64,000 bases of DNA from the NCBI RefSeq assembly GCF_009754905.2, contig NZ_CP066775.1:2790001-2854000 (forward strand). Direction: 5' to 3'. Below, piece by piece: positions 57,901 through 64,000 of the stretch. Made by a program: the position numbers and the translations under genes. A model generated the notes under the pieces. It saw nothing but the letters and a program-made list of their open reading frames with translations, was not told the DNA's origin and did not search any database. Within the stretch, counting starts at the first letter, position 1; every line of letters begins with the position of its first letter. Source of the DNA: Mucilaginibacter ginkgonis (lineage in GTDB: Bacteria; Bacteroidota; Bacteroidia; Sphingobacteriales; Sphingobacteriaceae).

Positions 57901-60462
57901 GCTTATAGCATTAAGCTGATTTCCTGTCACCGCATTGCCGTTAGGTGTTATGTTGGCAATTATACCGGTGATAGCACCGTTACCTGTAGTCCAAGTACTA
58001 AGTATGTTGTTTTGAAAATTTACTATGGCAGAAGTGCTCGTAGCGGTTATTGACGAAGTGATGCCTGTTGTTGTCCCGGTACCACTGTTTGTCCAGCTGC
58101 TTAAGTTATTCGAAGAAACCAAAATGGATCCGGTCGCGGTTGCCACACCACTTGGCAGCGTAATGCCAACTATAGCAGCGTTTGCATTATTAGTCAATCC
58201 TGTGATTGTATTTTTTTGTACCGTTAAAGCAGTGGCATTTGTAGCGCCCGACAATGTTACACTTATGCCGGTAACAGTGCCTGTGCCGGCGTTTGTAATG
58301 GTGTTTATAGTATTATTTGATACAGACGCATTTACGGTGTTAGACGTGCCTGAAAGTGTCATCGCTATTCCGTTTGTAGCACTTGTTCCGCTCGGCGTCC
58401 AGTTCGTAAAGCTGTTGTTCTGCACTATGAGTGTGTTACTGCCGGATGCGCCGCTGTTGCTCATCGAGATTCCGGTTAGTGCGCCTGTAGCGGTGTTAGC
58501 ACTGCTCCACGCATTAAACACATTGTTTTGTATTGTGCGTGTGGTATTAGCAGCGCTGTTGTCTGTAAGGTTTATCCCCAAAATACCCGACGAGCCATTG
58601 GCCGTAATGTTCGAGAAGTTATTGTTATTATGATTGATGGTACCCCCGGTTGACGTTCCGGTAAGGGCTATACATGTAATGGATCCAACAGCGGTTTTGC
58701 TTAAAGTCCCGGATATGCTGTTACTATTGATATCAAGGGTACCGCCGGTTACAGCTGCAGAACTGGTAATTAGTGTAAGCGCACCTGTTATATTCGGGTT
58801 AAGATTATAAAAAACATTATTGCTGATGTTGCTGGCGGCAACGGTTGTCCCACTGGTAATGCAAGATAACGCCGTTGTACTGGCCACCGTAGTTGATATT
58901 ATGGGGTTGTAAAAGCTGTTACCGGTAATTGTAAGTGTTGCAGCAGAACCGCCGCCATTATTGTAGACAAGTACACTGGTACCGGTGTTAGTATTGGCTC
59001 CATCAAGGTTAAAGGATGATAAACTAAGGCTTTGAGACCCCAGGCTGTTACCTGTAATAGAAATTGTTGTGGTTACCCCAGATCCATTGTAAATACTATA
59101 AATCCTGCCTGCGGTTGCGGTTGTAGAACTGTTGGTTAAGGTATTGTCTGCGACTATATTTCCCGTTATGGTAAGCGTACCGCAAGCGGCATTATTAAAT
59201 ATGCCTGCAAGCGTTGGAATATTGTTGCCCGAACTTGTGCCTGTATTAACCACAGTATTACCGGTAAAAGTGTTATTAAGAATGCTTAATGTGGCTGCCG
59301 TGGAAGTATTGTAAATACCATAAAAATTGCCTGCGGCAGCAAGGCTGAAAGCGTAACTGCCATTAACAACATTATTATTTGTGATGGCAACAGTGTTTGA
59401 TGCAGCCGTGCTTCCCGAAGCGTTTTCTATTCCCGTAACCAGGGTTGACGCGTTCCCGCCGTTTACTGTGATAGTGTTTGCGTTTACAGTCGCGCTCGCA
59501 CTTACAGCGGGCCCAAGATAAATACCCTTCACTAATCCCGGATATAGGGCGCTGGTTAAAACATTATTGGCAATATTGACACCCTGCTGGCCCGATACAA
59601 AAATCCCCGCAGAAACGGTAGTGACTGCAACCGCCGTGTTGTAACTGTAGCTTATCGTGTTTTTTGTCGCGGCAGAACTTCCGCCTATGTCATTGCCGGC
59701 GTCAGCGTAAGGAATGTTTGCCGCCGTGGCGTTGTAACCTATAATCTCTATCCCGTTAAAGCAATTACTAATGGTATTTGAATAGATATCGTTATTAGAA
59801 TTTGGGCCTATAGCAGTATTAATACCTAAAGCCGCGTTACTATTGGTAAACACGGCGTTAGTGATCAATATCCCTGTAGAACCATTAGGCACCGGGCCCG
59901 TAGCCGATGTTGCGGTAGCGTTATTGCTTGCACTGAGAGAAATACTGCAATTTTTAATGGTATTGTTCTGGCATCCGTTTGTAGAAGTTTTAAACATGCC
60001 GTAGCCGTATTCCATCTGCTGGGCATTGGTAGTATTGGCGGCGTTTTCTACCAGATCTATACCGTCTATCGTTACATAATCAGACCCTACAAATCGCCAT
60101 ATACCGTCAAGCACAAGTGTTGTACCGCTGGTATTGGCCACGGCTGTTCCGGTGTATGAAGTGATCTGTGGATTAGCACCGCTGCCGGACTTTTGAAAGA
60201 TGATGGGATTTGCCGATGTACCGGTAGCGGTTAATGAAATTGTTGCAGATAAGGTTTCGGTGTATCCTGCAGCTATGTTGAACGTTACACCGCCCGTGCC
60301 AACACCACTGGTATTAAGTGCGGTGACAGCTGCAGAAATAGTAGCGTAATCGCCGGGTATGGTGAATGTACCGGAAAGCTGCGCGCGGGCGTCGACAGTT
60401 ATACCTGCAATTATAGTAATCACAAGCACAATTGCTTTCACAAACCGTTGGCACATACTCAT
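51976..60462 (-). CDS. Giant beta-helix adhesin with type IX secretion tail, 2828 residues
   Basis: Signal peptide (about 1-28, ARAQ; an ATG two codons on is an alternative start). Residues 30-1200 form a right-handed beta helix of Asn/Ser/Thr/Gly-rich coils with repeated NNxxNxI words. About 1205-1350 is an Ig-like spacer (DVTKPAITYTALTTQTVS). A second helix copy (about 1355-2205) starts YNVGTTGGYTSLTNTGG. A WTGNAGTSDWTNSRNW segment and a further beta-rich region follow, and the last 75 residues (VYRKDGHVFANIRYVD, GVYVISFMSGGKMHAKKIFV) resemble the type-A sorting domain of type IX secretion. It is predicted to be exported to the cell surface. Upstream is the PapD-like chaperone; the downstream DUF4402 gene overlaps by four bases. 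Short frames on the other strand are shadows of this gene. Confidence 0.88.
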   Translation of the reverse strand: MSMCQRFVKAIVLVITIIAGITVDARAQLSGTFTIPGDYATISAAVTALNTSGVGTGGVTFNIAAGYTETLSATISLTATGTSANPIIFQKSGSGANPQITSYTGTAVANTSGTTLVLDGIWRFVGSDYVTIDGIDLVENAANTTNAQQMEYGYGMFKTSTNGCQNNTIKNCSISLSASNNATATSATGPVPNGSTGILITNAVFTNSNAALGINTAIGPNSNNDIYSNTISNCFNGIEIIGYNATAANIPYADAGNDIGGSSAATKNTISYSYNTAVAVTTVSAGIFVSGQQGVNIANNVLTSALYPGLVKGIYLGPAVSASATVNANTITVNGGNASTLVTGIENASGSTAASNTVAITNNNVVNGSYAFSLAAAGNFYGIYNTSTAATLSILNNTFTGNTVVNTGTSSGNNIPTLAGIFNNAACGTLTITGNIVADNTLTNSSTTATAGRIYSIYNGSGVTTTISITGNSLGSQSLSLSSFNLDGANTNTGTSVLVYNNGGGSAATLTITGNSFYNPIISTTVASTTALSCITSGTTVAASNISNNVFYNLNPNITGALTLITSSAAVTGGTLDINSNSISGTLSKTAVGSITCIALTGTSTGGTINHNNNNFSNITANGSSGILGINLTDNSAANTTRTIQNNVFNAWSSANTATGALTGISMSNSGASGSNTLIVQNNSFTNWTPSGTSATNGIAMTLSGTSNTVNASVSNNTINTITNAGTGTVTGISVTLSGATNATALTVQKNTITGLTNNANAAIVGITLPSGVATATGSILVSSNNLSSWTNSGTGTTTGITSSITATSTSAIVNFQNNILSTWTTGNGAITGIIANITPNGNAVTGNQLNAISGGTGTITGITTAAGNPNIWGNTINGLSGTGSVNGISATAGASGTIQEIYKNLVYGISTTSTTSQTANGILVSGGTINTVNVYKNKIYDIANTSSGTATALANGIIATGGAGAAAGTSPATPFICNIYDNVIGTITAPSASSAEAVRGININNSSTTQTNYNVYFNSIYITGTSSGTNFGSTGVYGINNTTASSAAVILDLRDNIIINLATPKGTGKTVALRRSGTTGAGTSTNYATTSNNNLFYAGTASVNNLLFYDGTNSYQTIATFRAGTNISPRETASVSEDETSFFISTTPSSVSFLRFTPTASPAAKNAGANVSGITDDIDGEIRQGNTGYIGSSTAPTIGADEIINDVTKPAITYTALTTQTVSTGISLTSVTITDANGVNTIPGYKPRLYYKRSVDNNTYVDNTSATNGWKYVEATGTTSPFTFNIDYTLLFGGGTNAGGNIQYFVTAQDIAAAPNVQINSGTFATTPASVALTSSAFPLGGTINSYNVWFNGTYNVGTTGGYTSLTNTGGLFDQINTYGMSGNVTVNITTDLSSEAGTVALNAWTESPASSNYTLTIQPDATTLRTISGSASTGLIRFNGADRVTINGGTSKSLLFKNTYTATATGSTAFTFANSAVSNTLSNLEADAYSTNGVIFFSTGNGTIGNNNNIIDNCNINGTISTSTSGTAIISTGTTTAGQENTGNTISNSNIYSYLNRGIDLTAGNSGWTITTNNLYNASVTAGAFAAGTQLYGIRVATGTGYTINGNSIGGTTSGAGGANAVYTSTGNLSFTGISLTATTTTASVIKGNAISAISISAVPTAASTLIFRGIETSGANITVGGTSTADGNIIGSKTVNGSIAVTTTTATATFTSIFNGISHAATGGTINYNQIGGIDINNVGAAPAPSTVQLIAATSTTAPTQINNNIIGSATLANSVRVLSTSTATTTSLAGIVLASTVASPVAVSNNRIDNISNLSTTSSGSFTGISSLTTNSAAVLTIQADTVQNITAAANANAGSTFYTGISAVSPSTISNNVVNAFTYPSTGTAAQIVGINNAGAYKFTVSNNTISSLTTSSAKADATIESGAPSLAAVAGIVNTATVTGQNITGNMIFGLSSTATSATAVGIIGIGVSGAPAGTHTIANNRVYGLTNSATSTSAGLVGILATTTSGTYNVYNNIIKLSNGAATNNVKIFGISAGGNSASGLVNLYYNSVQISGAPGTGSAKSASFIRPLTNVISLMDNILVNTRTGTGPNYAVSNPAATPASGWSSTASDYNDFYASTAANQGEWGSGVARTFATWKTSSGGDSHSVNAAVTFVASTADLVPDGSTNCAIYGTGTPIAAVTTDIAGATRNATTPDMGAYEFVYTSTTVTWTGNAGTSDWTNSRNWCGYVPTSGTDVIIASGAAIYPTLPTGTYIARNLQIQSGASLTITTGTLQIAGTITNSGTFTASNTAATVELNGSTAQTIPAATFATNTLGNLKTNNSAGVTLGGALSVLSVVYPTLGTFNANGNLTLVSSATQTALVDGTGAGSITGNVTMQRYLASGYGYKYFSSPVQAATVASFSSVVDLNASFPNFYNYTEANANTGFGTYTTTTNPLTPFVGYAVDFGSATAAKTVAITGVVNDGALSQTIYNTNQTYTQGFNLVGNPYPSPIEWSATSGWTKTNIDDALYYFDSASPSGANQYDGTYSTYIGGVSSDGIATNLIASMQGFFVHVSDGAYPVTGTLGVTNAVRVNNLTAYFHKSNSFKSNSITRSLVRVTAAYSGDAKSADPVVVYTDFGATPTFNKALDAVKLMNTNDNVPNFYVQRAGTLRLAINALSKMDTGTIVPLSLRLPKDGNVDFTLATAENLPGGVNPYLYDARIGRHIALKSGSKYSIKLAAGTYDNRFFITYNDKDENIAPDADNFYVYRKDGHVFANIRYVDNQPGDVSLVGITGNIISRQKINGNGIYDLGSPKVIGVYVISFMSGGKMHAKKIFVPESQ

Positions 60463-60556
60463 AGCAATGCTTAGATAGCGACTGTAATTGGCATATTCCG
60501 CCTGGTGTTTAACCCGGCAGTTTATATCAGGAGCTTAATAAAAACGCGTTCTATTG

Positions 60557-61393
60557 CTATTTCAGCAGCAATTCGGTCTCTGCAAATTTTTGCGGCTTGG
60601 CCTCGGGTTGTGCGGTGTATATCACCTGCAATTTTCCCTTATGAAGATTTTGATTCGATTTTGGCTCTAACGCAATATTTACTGTCCGAACAGCATTTGG
60701 GGTATAAACGGCTAATCCTCTGATAATTCCCAGCGACGATACTGTACCATTATCGGCAACATAATTTACCTTAATGTCACCATACACAGATACATTCCCG
60801 CTGCGGTTAATATCCAATTGCAGCACCGGCTTGTTATCCTGGTATTTAACAATAAGATTGGTCATCGATACCTTAAGGTCTTGCTGACCCACGCGGATAA
60901 TTAGCGGGATAGATAGACCGTACTGTGCAAGCAATTTAATGCTGATCTCACCCTTTATCGCGGCCGAATCTTTAGATTTATCTATGATCGGCGAATTGTC
61001 GATCTTAGGTACAGCCCTGAAATAAATATGCGACCTGTACTCACCTGTTTGTAACTGTGCTGTATTTACAAGCTGCAATTTTATAGTTTGCGCTTCATTA
61101 GGCGCTAAAGACACAGAACGCGGAAAAAACCTGACAAATTTATCTGCAAAGTACTGACCAGAGTCCGGAGCGGTGATCTCTTTAAAACTGCCGTCTTTCT
61201 CCATACGGTACTCAATAATAGAGATGGTAAAGCGGGCAGAGTCAATACCGGTGTTGGCCAGATTAAGTTCTTGTACCCTTTTTGCTCCCTCAAACACTAC
61301 ACGCCGCGGTACTATTAATAAGTTACCTTGTGCTTTTACACCCAGGGGGAGGTTTATCAGCGCTAAAAAAATAACCGCGTAGAAATATCTCAT
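60557..61393 (-). CDS. PapD-like fimbrial periplasmic chaperone
   Basis: 278 residues with signal peptide (1-22, GVKAQ). The first Ig domain shows IVPRRVVFEGAKRVQELNLAN and FVRFFPRSVSLAPNEAQTIKLQL, where the Pro-rich edge strand and basic cleft residue of PapD-type chaperones are expected; the second starts near 150 (LLAQYGLSIPLIIRVGQQ). It is longer than PapD (about 215). By family role it should cap and stabilise pilin subunits by strand donation before handing them to an usher. Neighbours (DUF4402 upstream, usher-like downstream) agree. Confidence 0.85.
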   Translation of the reverse strand: MRYFYAVIFLALINLPLGVKAQGNLLIVPRRVVFEGAKRVQELNLANTGIDSARFTISIIEYRMEKDGSFKEITAPDSGQYFADKFVRFFPRSVSLAPNEAQTIKLQLVNTAQLQTGEYRSHIYFRAVPKIDNSPIIDKSKDSAAIKGEISIKLLAQYGLSIPLIIRVGQQDLKVSMTNLIVKYQDNKPVLQLDINRSGNVSVYGDIKVNYVADNGTVSSLGIIRGLAVYTPNAVRTVNIALEPKSNQNLHKGKLQVIYTAQPEAKPQKFAETELLLK

Positions 61394-61530
61394 AGAAGAA
61401 AAAAATCAGTGTTAATCGGGGTCAGCTCTTTAATTAGTCCGTTTTGCTTATGCTAAAATAGTCTTTATACAAAGAAAGCGTATAGTGAATATACGCCTTT
61501 TTTGTATGATATCTTTTCTTGTTAAAAATA

Positions 61531-62043
61531 TTAGTTATAGTTTACAGTAACTGTAAATGGTGTTGCAGATGTATATGTACCTGCAGCCTGGCTTGCACCT
61601 ACCGTTAAAGTAGCACCTACTGTTAAAGTTGAAGTACCCGAAGTAAGTGTACCTGTACCAGATGGGCTGCTTGTAAATGTTGCAGCAGTCATGGTATTTG
61701 CGCCACTTGACAATGTAGTTGAAGTACCTGGCAATGTAATGGCGTAAGTATAACCAGACTGACCGGTTACAGTAAATGCCGCTGCAGCCACAGTACCGGT
61801 AGTTGCAGGTAAAGTAACACCACCTGTAACTGTACGTGCACCTGTTGCAGGTAACACTACTGTTCCGCCGGTTGCACCGACTGCTATGTTACCAAAGCTC
61901 ATGTCTGTAGTTTTAGAAATAGCAATTGGGGTAACAATGGTTGCAGTAGCTGTAGCAGTTGCAGATGCCTGAGCGAAAGATGCCGTGTTAGCCATTAAAA
62001 TAAGGCCGAAAGCACAAGCAGCAATTGTAAATAATTTCTTCAT
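61531..62043 (-). CDS. DUF4402 pilin-like protein (first copy)
   Basis: 170 residues, signal peptide ending SFAQ (about 1-25). The mature protein is an almost Lys-free, Thr/Ala/Gly/Val-rich beta sandwich (ATATATIVTPIAISK, MSFGNIAVGATGGTVVL, ending FTVTVNYN) of the DUF4402 family, members of which are found with fimbrial chaperones. First gene of the cluster, preceded by a 570-base AT-rich control region, so it may be the most highly expressed subunit and act as the major pilin. That role is an inference. Confidence 0.88.
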   Translation of the reverse strand: MKKLFTIAACAFGLILMANTASFAQASATATATATIVTPIAISKTTDMSFGNIAVGATGGTVVLPATGARTVTGGVTLPATTGTVAAAAFTVTGQSGYTYAITLPGTSTTLSSGANTMTAATFTSSPSGTGTLTSGTSTLTVGATLTVGASQAAGTYTSATPFTVTVNYN

Positions 62044-62617
62044 GTTGGTTTGTTTAAGAGTGTTAATCTGATAGTTTCTTATTAATTGTTTAAATGTTCT
62101 TAGGCTATTTACGATACAATGTTAATAAATAATTTGCTAAGTGAAAAATCAAGCCCTTGAAATTATATTATAAAGAACAAGCATAGTTAACTGGCTATAA
62201 CTGTACCAATTACACAAAACACGCTTAATAACAGCTTGAACAATGTTTTTATATTTTACACTGTGGAATTATGGGGAATTTTGGGGCGAAAATATTTTTA
62301 CTAATTTTTAATTCCACATAACCTTAAACGACAAAATTCCACAAAATGAGCAAGTTACCATCGCTTATTAACTTATTGGGCAACCATTTTTTTACCTGAT
62401 GCCTTGGCCTGTGATATTAAATATTACCGGCTGTAAGTTTGTTGCAAAAGATGCAACCTGCCTAAACTTTTTAAGCTAAAAATGCGTTATAGGGGTTAAC
62501 AAAATTGCTTTGATAGCAGCGTTGTGAAGTTTTATGCTATATTTAGCAAAACAGTAACAGATAACGATGCAGAGATAATTACCCAAAAGCTTATTTATTT
62601 ACCATTTGTTCATCATT
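62044..62617. promoter_or_regulatory. AT-rich divergent control region with repeated AATTCCACA motif
   Basis: 574 gene-free bases between the DUF4402 gene (minus) and the DUF5686-type gene (plus). TGTGGAATT (62262-62270) and two copies of its reverse complement AATTCCACA (62310-62318, 62335-62343) are spaced 40 and 17 bases apart, as for a cooperative regulator. GTTGCA/TGCAAC with a five-base centre lies at 62441-62457. No exact TAnnTTTG box was found next to either gene. Confidence 0.5.
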
Positions 62618-64000
62618 TTGCATCATCATTTTAAATTACCCCGTTTAAAATATCAGTATAGGTTAGCCAACCACCGTTTTCTTTTAAAGTACAAGTATTG
62701 CTTTATCATTTTTTTTGTTGCACGGATAGCTGTCGCCAATGCCCAGGTAGCAGATACCGTCAGAAAAGACACCATTTCGGCTAAGAGAGACACCGCGCAT
62801 GTACAGACAGCCACTACTCCTCAGCCCGGGATCAGCACATCTGTTAAGGGTAAGGTAGTAGATGCCAAAACAGGCAAGCCGCTATCATTCATTAGCATTA
62901 AGTTTGACGGTACCGGCTACGGCACAGACAGCAACGACGATGGTGAGTTTTGGCTGACCGCCTCAGGTTCTTATACCAAAGTGACTTTTAGCACGGTAGG
63001 CTATCAGTCCGTTACCAGAAATATCCAGCCCGGTAAACTTAACGAGCTGAGTATAAAGCTTTCGGGCAAAACCACGCAGTTAAAAGAGGTAGTGGTTAAA
63101 TCGGGCAAGAAGCAACCATACAGAAATAAAGGCAACCCTGCCGTCGAACTCATTCAACAAGTAATAGACCACAAGGCATTAAACCGTGCACAGAGCAGCG
63201 ATTATCTTCAGTTTGATCAATATGAACGCATAGGTTTTTCGGTTTACAACTTTCCGCCGTCTTTATTAAAAAGTGGCTTTTTGCGACCATATAGTTTTAT
63301 GGTAGACACACTGCAGAAAATTAACGGCAAGCCGCAAACATCCATTCCTATTTACTTATCGGAAAAGCTGTCTGAACATTTCTACCGCAAGCAGCCCGAG
63401 AAAACTATCGAAATCGTAACGGCTCAAAAAGCCAGCAACGTGCTTAAATTTATAGACACCGCCGGGTTGGGCGTTTACCTCAACAGGCTTTATGGTAACA
63501 CTATAGACATTTATGAGAACAACATTTTCATTGTGGCTAATCAATTTTTAAGCCCTATTGCCGATCATTCTCCCAACTATTACAAGTTCTTTATTACCGA
63601 CACCATCAATACTGATAAAGGGAAACTTATTCAACTAAGCTTTACGCCCCGTAATAAAGGCGACCTGTTGTTTGAAGGTACGTTATATGTTACACTGAAC
63701 GGACGCTACGCGGTCGAAGGTTGCGACCTGAATGTGAACCATCAGATCAATATCAACTTTATGCGCAGTTTAAATGTGCATCTCGATTTTGAGGACTACC
63801 CCGACGGTCGTTATTATTTAAAGAAAAGCGACGTAAAAGCCGACTTTGGGCTATTTAAAAACAAAGGCTTGAGCATTTTTGGCGACAGGGTGGTAAACTA
63901 TACCAATTACAAACTTAACGCGCCCCGAAGCCCCGCGTTTTATGAGGGTAAAAGTGAGCAGGTAACGGCTAATTCGGTCAAATTGGATACTGCTTTCTGG
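62618..64000 (+). CDS. DUF5686 / carboxypeptidase-regulatory-like domain protein (3' truncated)
   Basis: The frame is open from 62579 to the window end (461 residues from 62618). There is no in-frame ATG before the conserved domain, so a TTG start (62618, or 62606) is likely. A signal-like segment (YCFIIFFVARIAVANAQ) precedes a CarboxypepD_reg-like domain (VKGKVVDAKTGKPLSFISIKF, quoted in part) with the usual DDGEFWL and GYQSVTRNI strands, then KTTQLKEVVVKSG and a DUF5686-type region (NPAVELIQQVIDHKALNRAQ, YLNRLYGNTIDIYENNIF). Outer-membrane or periplasmic location is expected. Function unknown. Divergent from the fimbria-like cluster. Confidence 0.85.
   Translation, partial: MHHHFKLPRLKYQYRLANHRFLLKYKYCFIIFFVARIAVANAQVADTVRKDTISAKRDTAHVQTATTPQPGISTSVKGKVVDAKTGKPLSFISIKFDGTGYGTDSNDDGEFWLTASGSYTKVTFSTVGYQSVTRNIQPGKLNELSIKLSGKTTQLKEVVVKSGKKQPYRNKGNPAVELIQQVIDHKALNRAQSSDYLQFDQYERIGFSVYNFPPSLLKSGFLRPYSFMVDTLQKINGKPQTSIPIYLSEKLSEHFYRKQPEKTIEIVTAQKASNVLKFIDTAGLGVYLNRLYGNTIDIYENNIFIVANQFLSPIADHSPNYYKFFITDTINTDKGKLIQLSFTPRNKGDLLFEGTLYVTLNGRYAVEGCDLNVNHQININFMRSLNVHLDFEDYPDGRYYLKKSDVKADFGLFKNKGLSIFGDRVVNYTNYKLNAPRSPAFYEGKSEQVTANSVKLDTAFW

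Noticed and set aside
52783..59314. Many plus-strand open frames of 60-200 residues inside the giant adhesin gene
   Set aside because: They are by-products of the low-complexity Thr/Asn/Gly codons of the minus-strand gene; none shows a recognisable domain.

Overview
The window comes from a Bacteroidota chromosome, most likely family Sphingobacteriaceae (Mucilaginibacter- or Pedobacter-like). This rests on a SusC/SusD pair, DUF4402, DUF5686 and DUF6600-type proteins, a type IX secretion tail, promoters of the TAnnTTTG type, weak Shine-Dalgarno sites, and many short intergenic inverted repeats. The genus is an inference. I found no rRNA, tRNA, CRISPR array, insertion sequence or prophage.

Layout. 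1-4.0 kb: the 3' part of a susC-like gene and its susD partner, closed by a strong terminator. 4.0-17.6 kb: housekeeping and envelope genes (a TPR histidine kinase, trhO, an OstA-like LPS-export protein, tilS, a 2OG-Fe(II) oxygenase, a DUF6600 protein with a long Gln-rich tail, an SGNH lipoprotein with a FadL-type porin). 17.8-19.7 kb: atpD-atpC. 20.0-32.1 kb: one long branched-chain amino-acid cluster, ilvD-ilvB-ilvN-ilvC-leuC-leuD-leuB-methyltransferase-leuA-ilvA, with a different inverted-repeat element in most intergenic gaps. 32.2-37.0 kb: an ABC ATPase, an outer-membrane protein with a small membrane partner, an amidohydrolase, a GNAT acetyltransferase and a vapBC toxin-antitoxin pair. 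37.0-44.9 kb: a haem cluster on the minus strand, hemC/D fusion-hemB-hemL-histidine kinase-response regulator-TPR protein-hemE-hemJ. 44.9-45.7 kb: a gene-free stretch of repeats. 45.7-48.7 kb: an amidase lipoprotein, two unknown genes, an HNH endonuclease and a DUF1810 protein. 48.8-62.0 kb: a five-gene minus-strand cluster. 62.6 kb to the end: a DUF5686-type protein cut by the window edge.

The most interesting unit is 48.8-62.0 kb. Read 5' to 3' on the minus strand it encodes a DUF4402 pilin-like protein, a PapD-like periplasmic chaperone, a 2828-residue beta-helix adhesin with a type IX secretion C-terminal tail, a second DUF4402 protein, and an 880-residue usher-like outer-membrane protein. 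This has the parts list of a chaperone-usher fimbrial operon, but with a very large T9SS-type adhesin in the middle.

A second theme is the repeats. I sort them by sequence: IR-A (TGTCATTGCGAG...CTCGCAATGACA), IR-B (TGTCATTCTGA...TCAGAATGACA), IR-C (C-run/G-run hairpins), IR-D (ATAGTCGAT/ATCGACTAT words), IR-E (GTGAGATTTGAG words), IR-F (TGCAAATGTG words) and a larger mosaic near 45.2 kb. Two copies carry a 16-22 bp CCCGAT...ATCGGG micro-palindrome that sister copies lack, so small palindromes seem to have entered larger ones.
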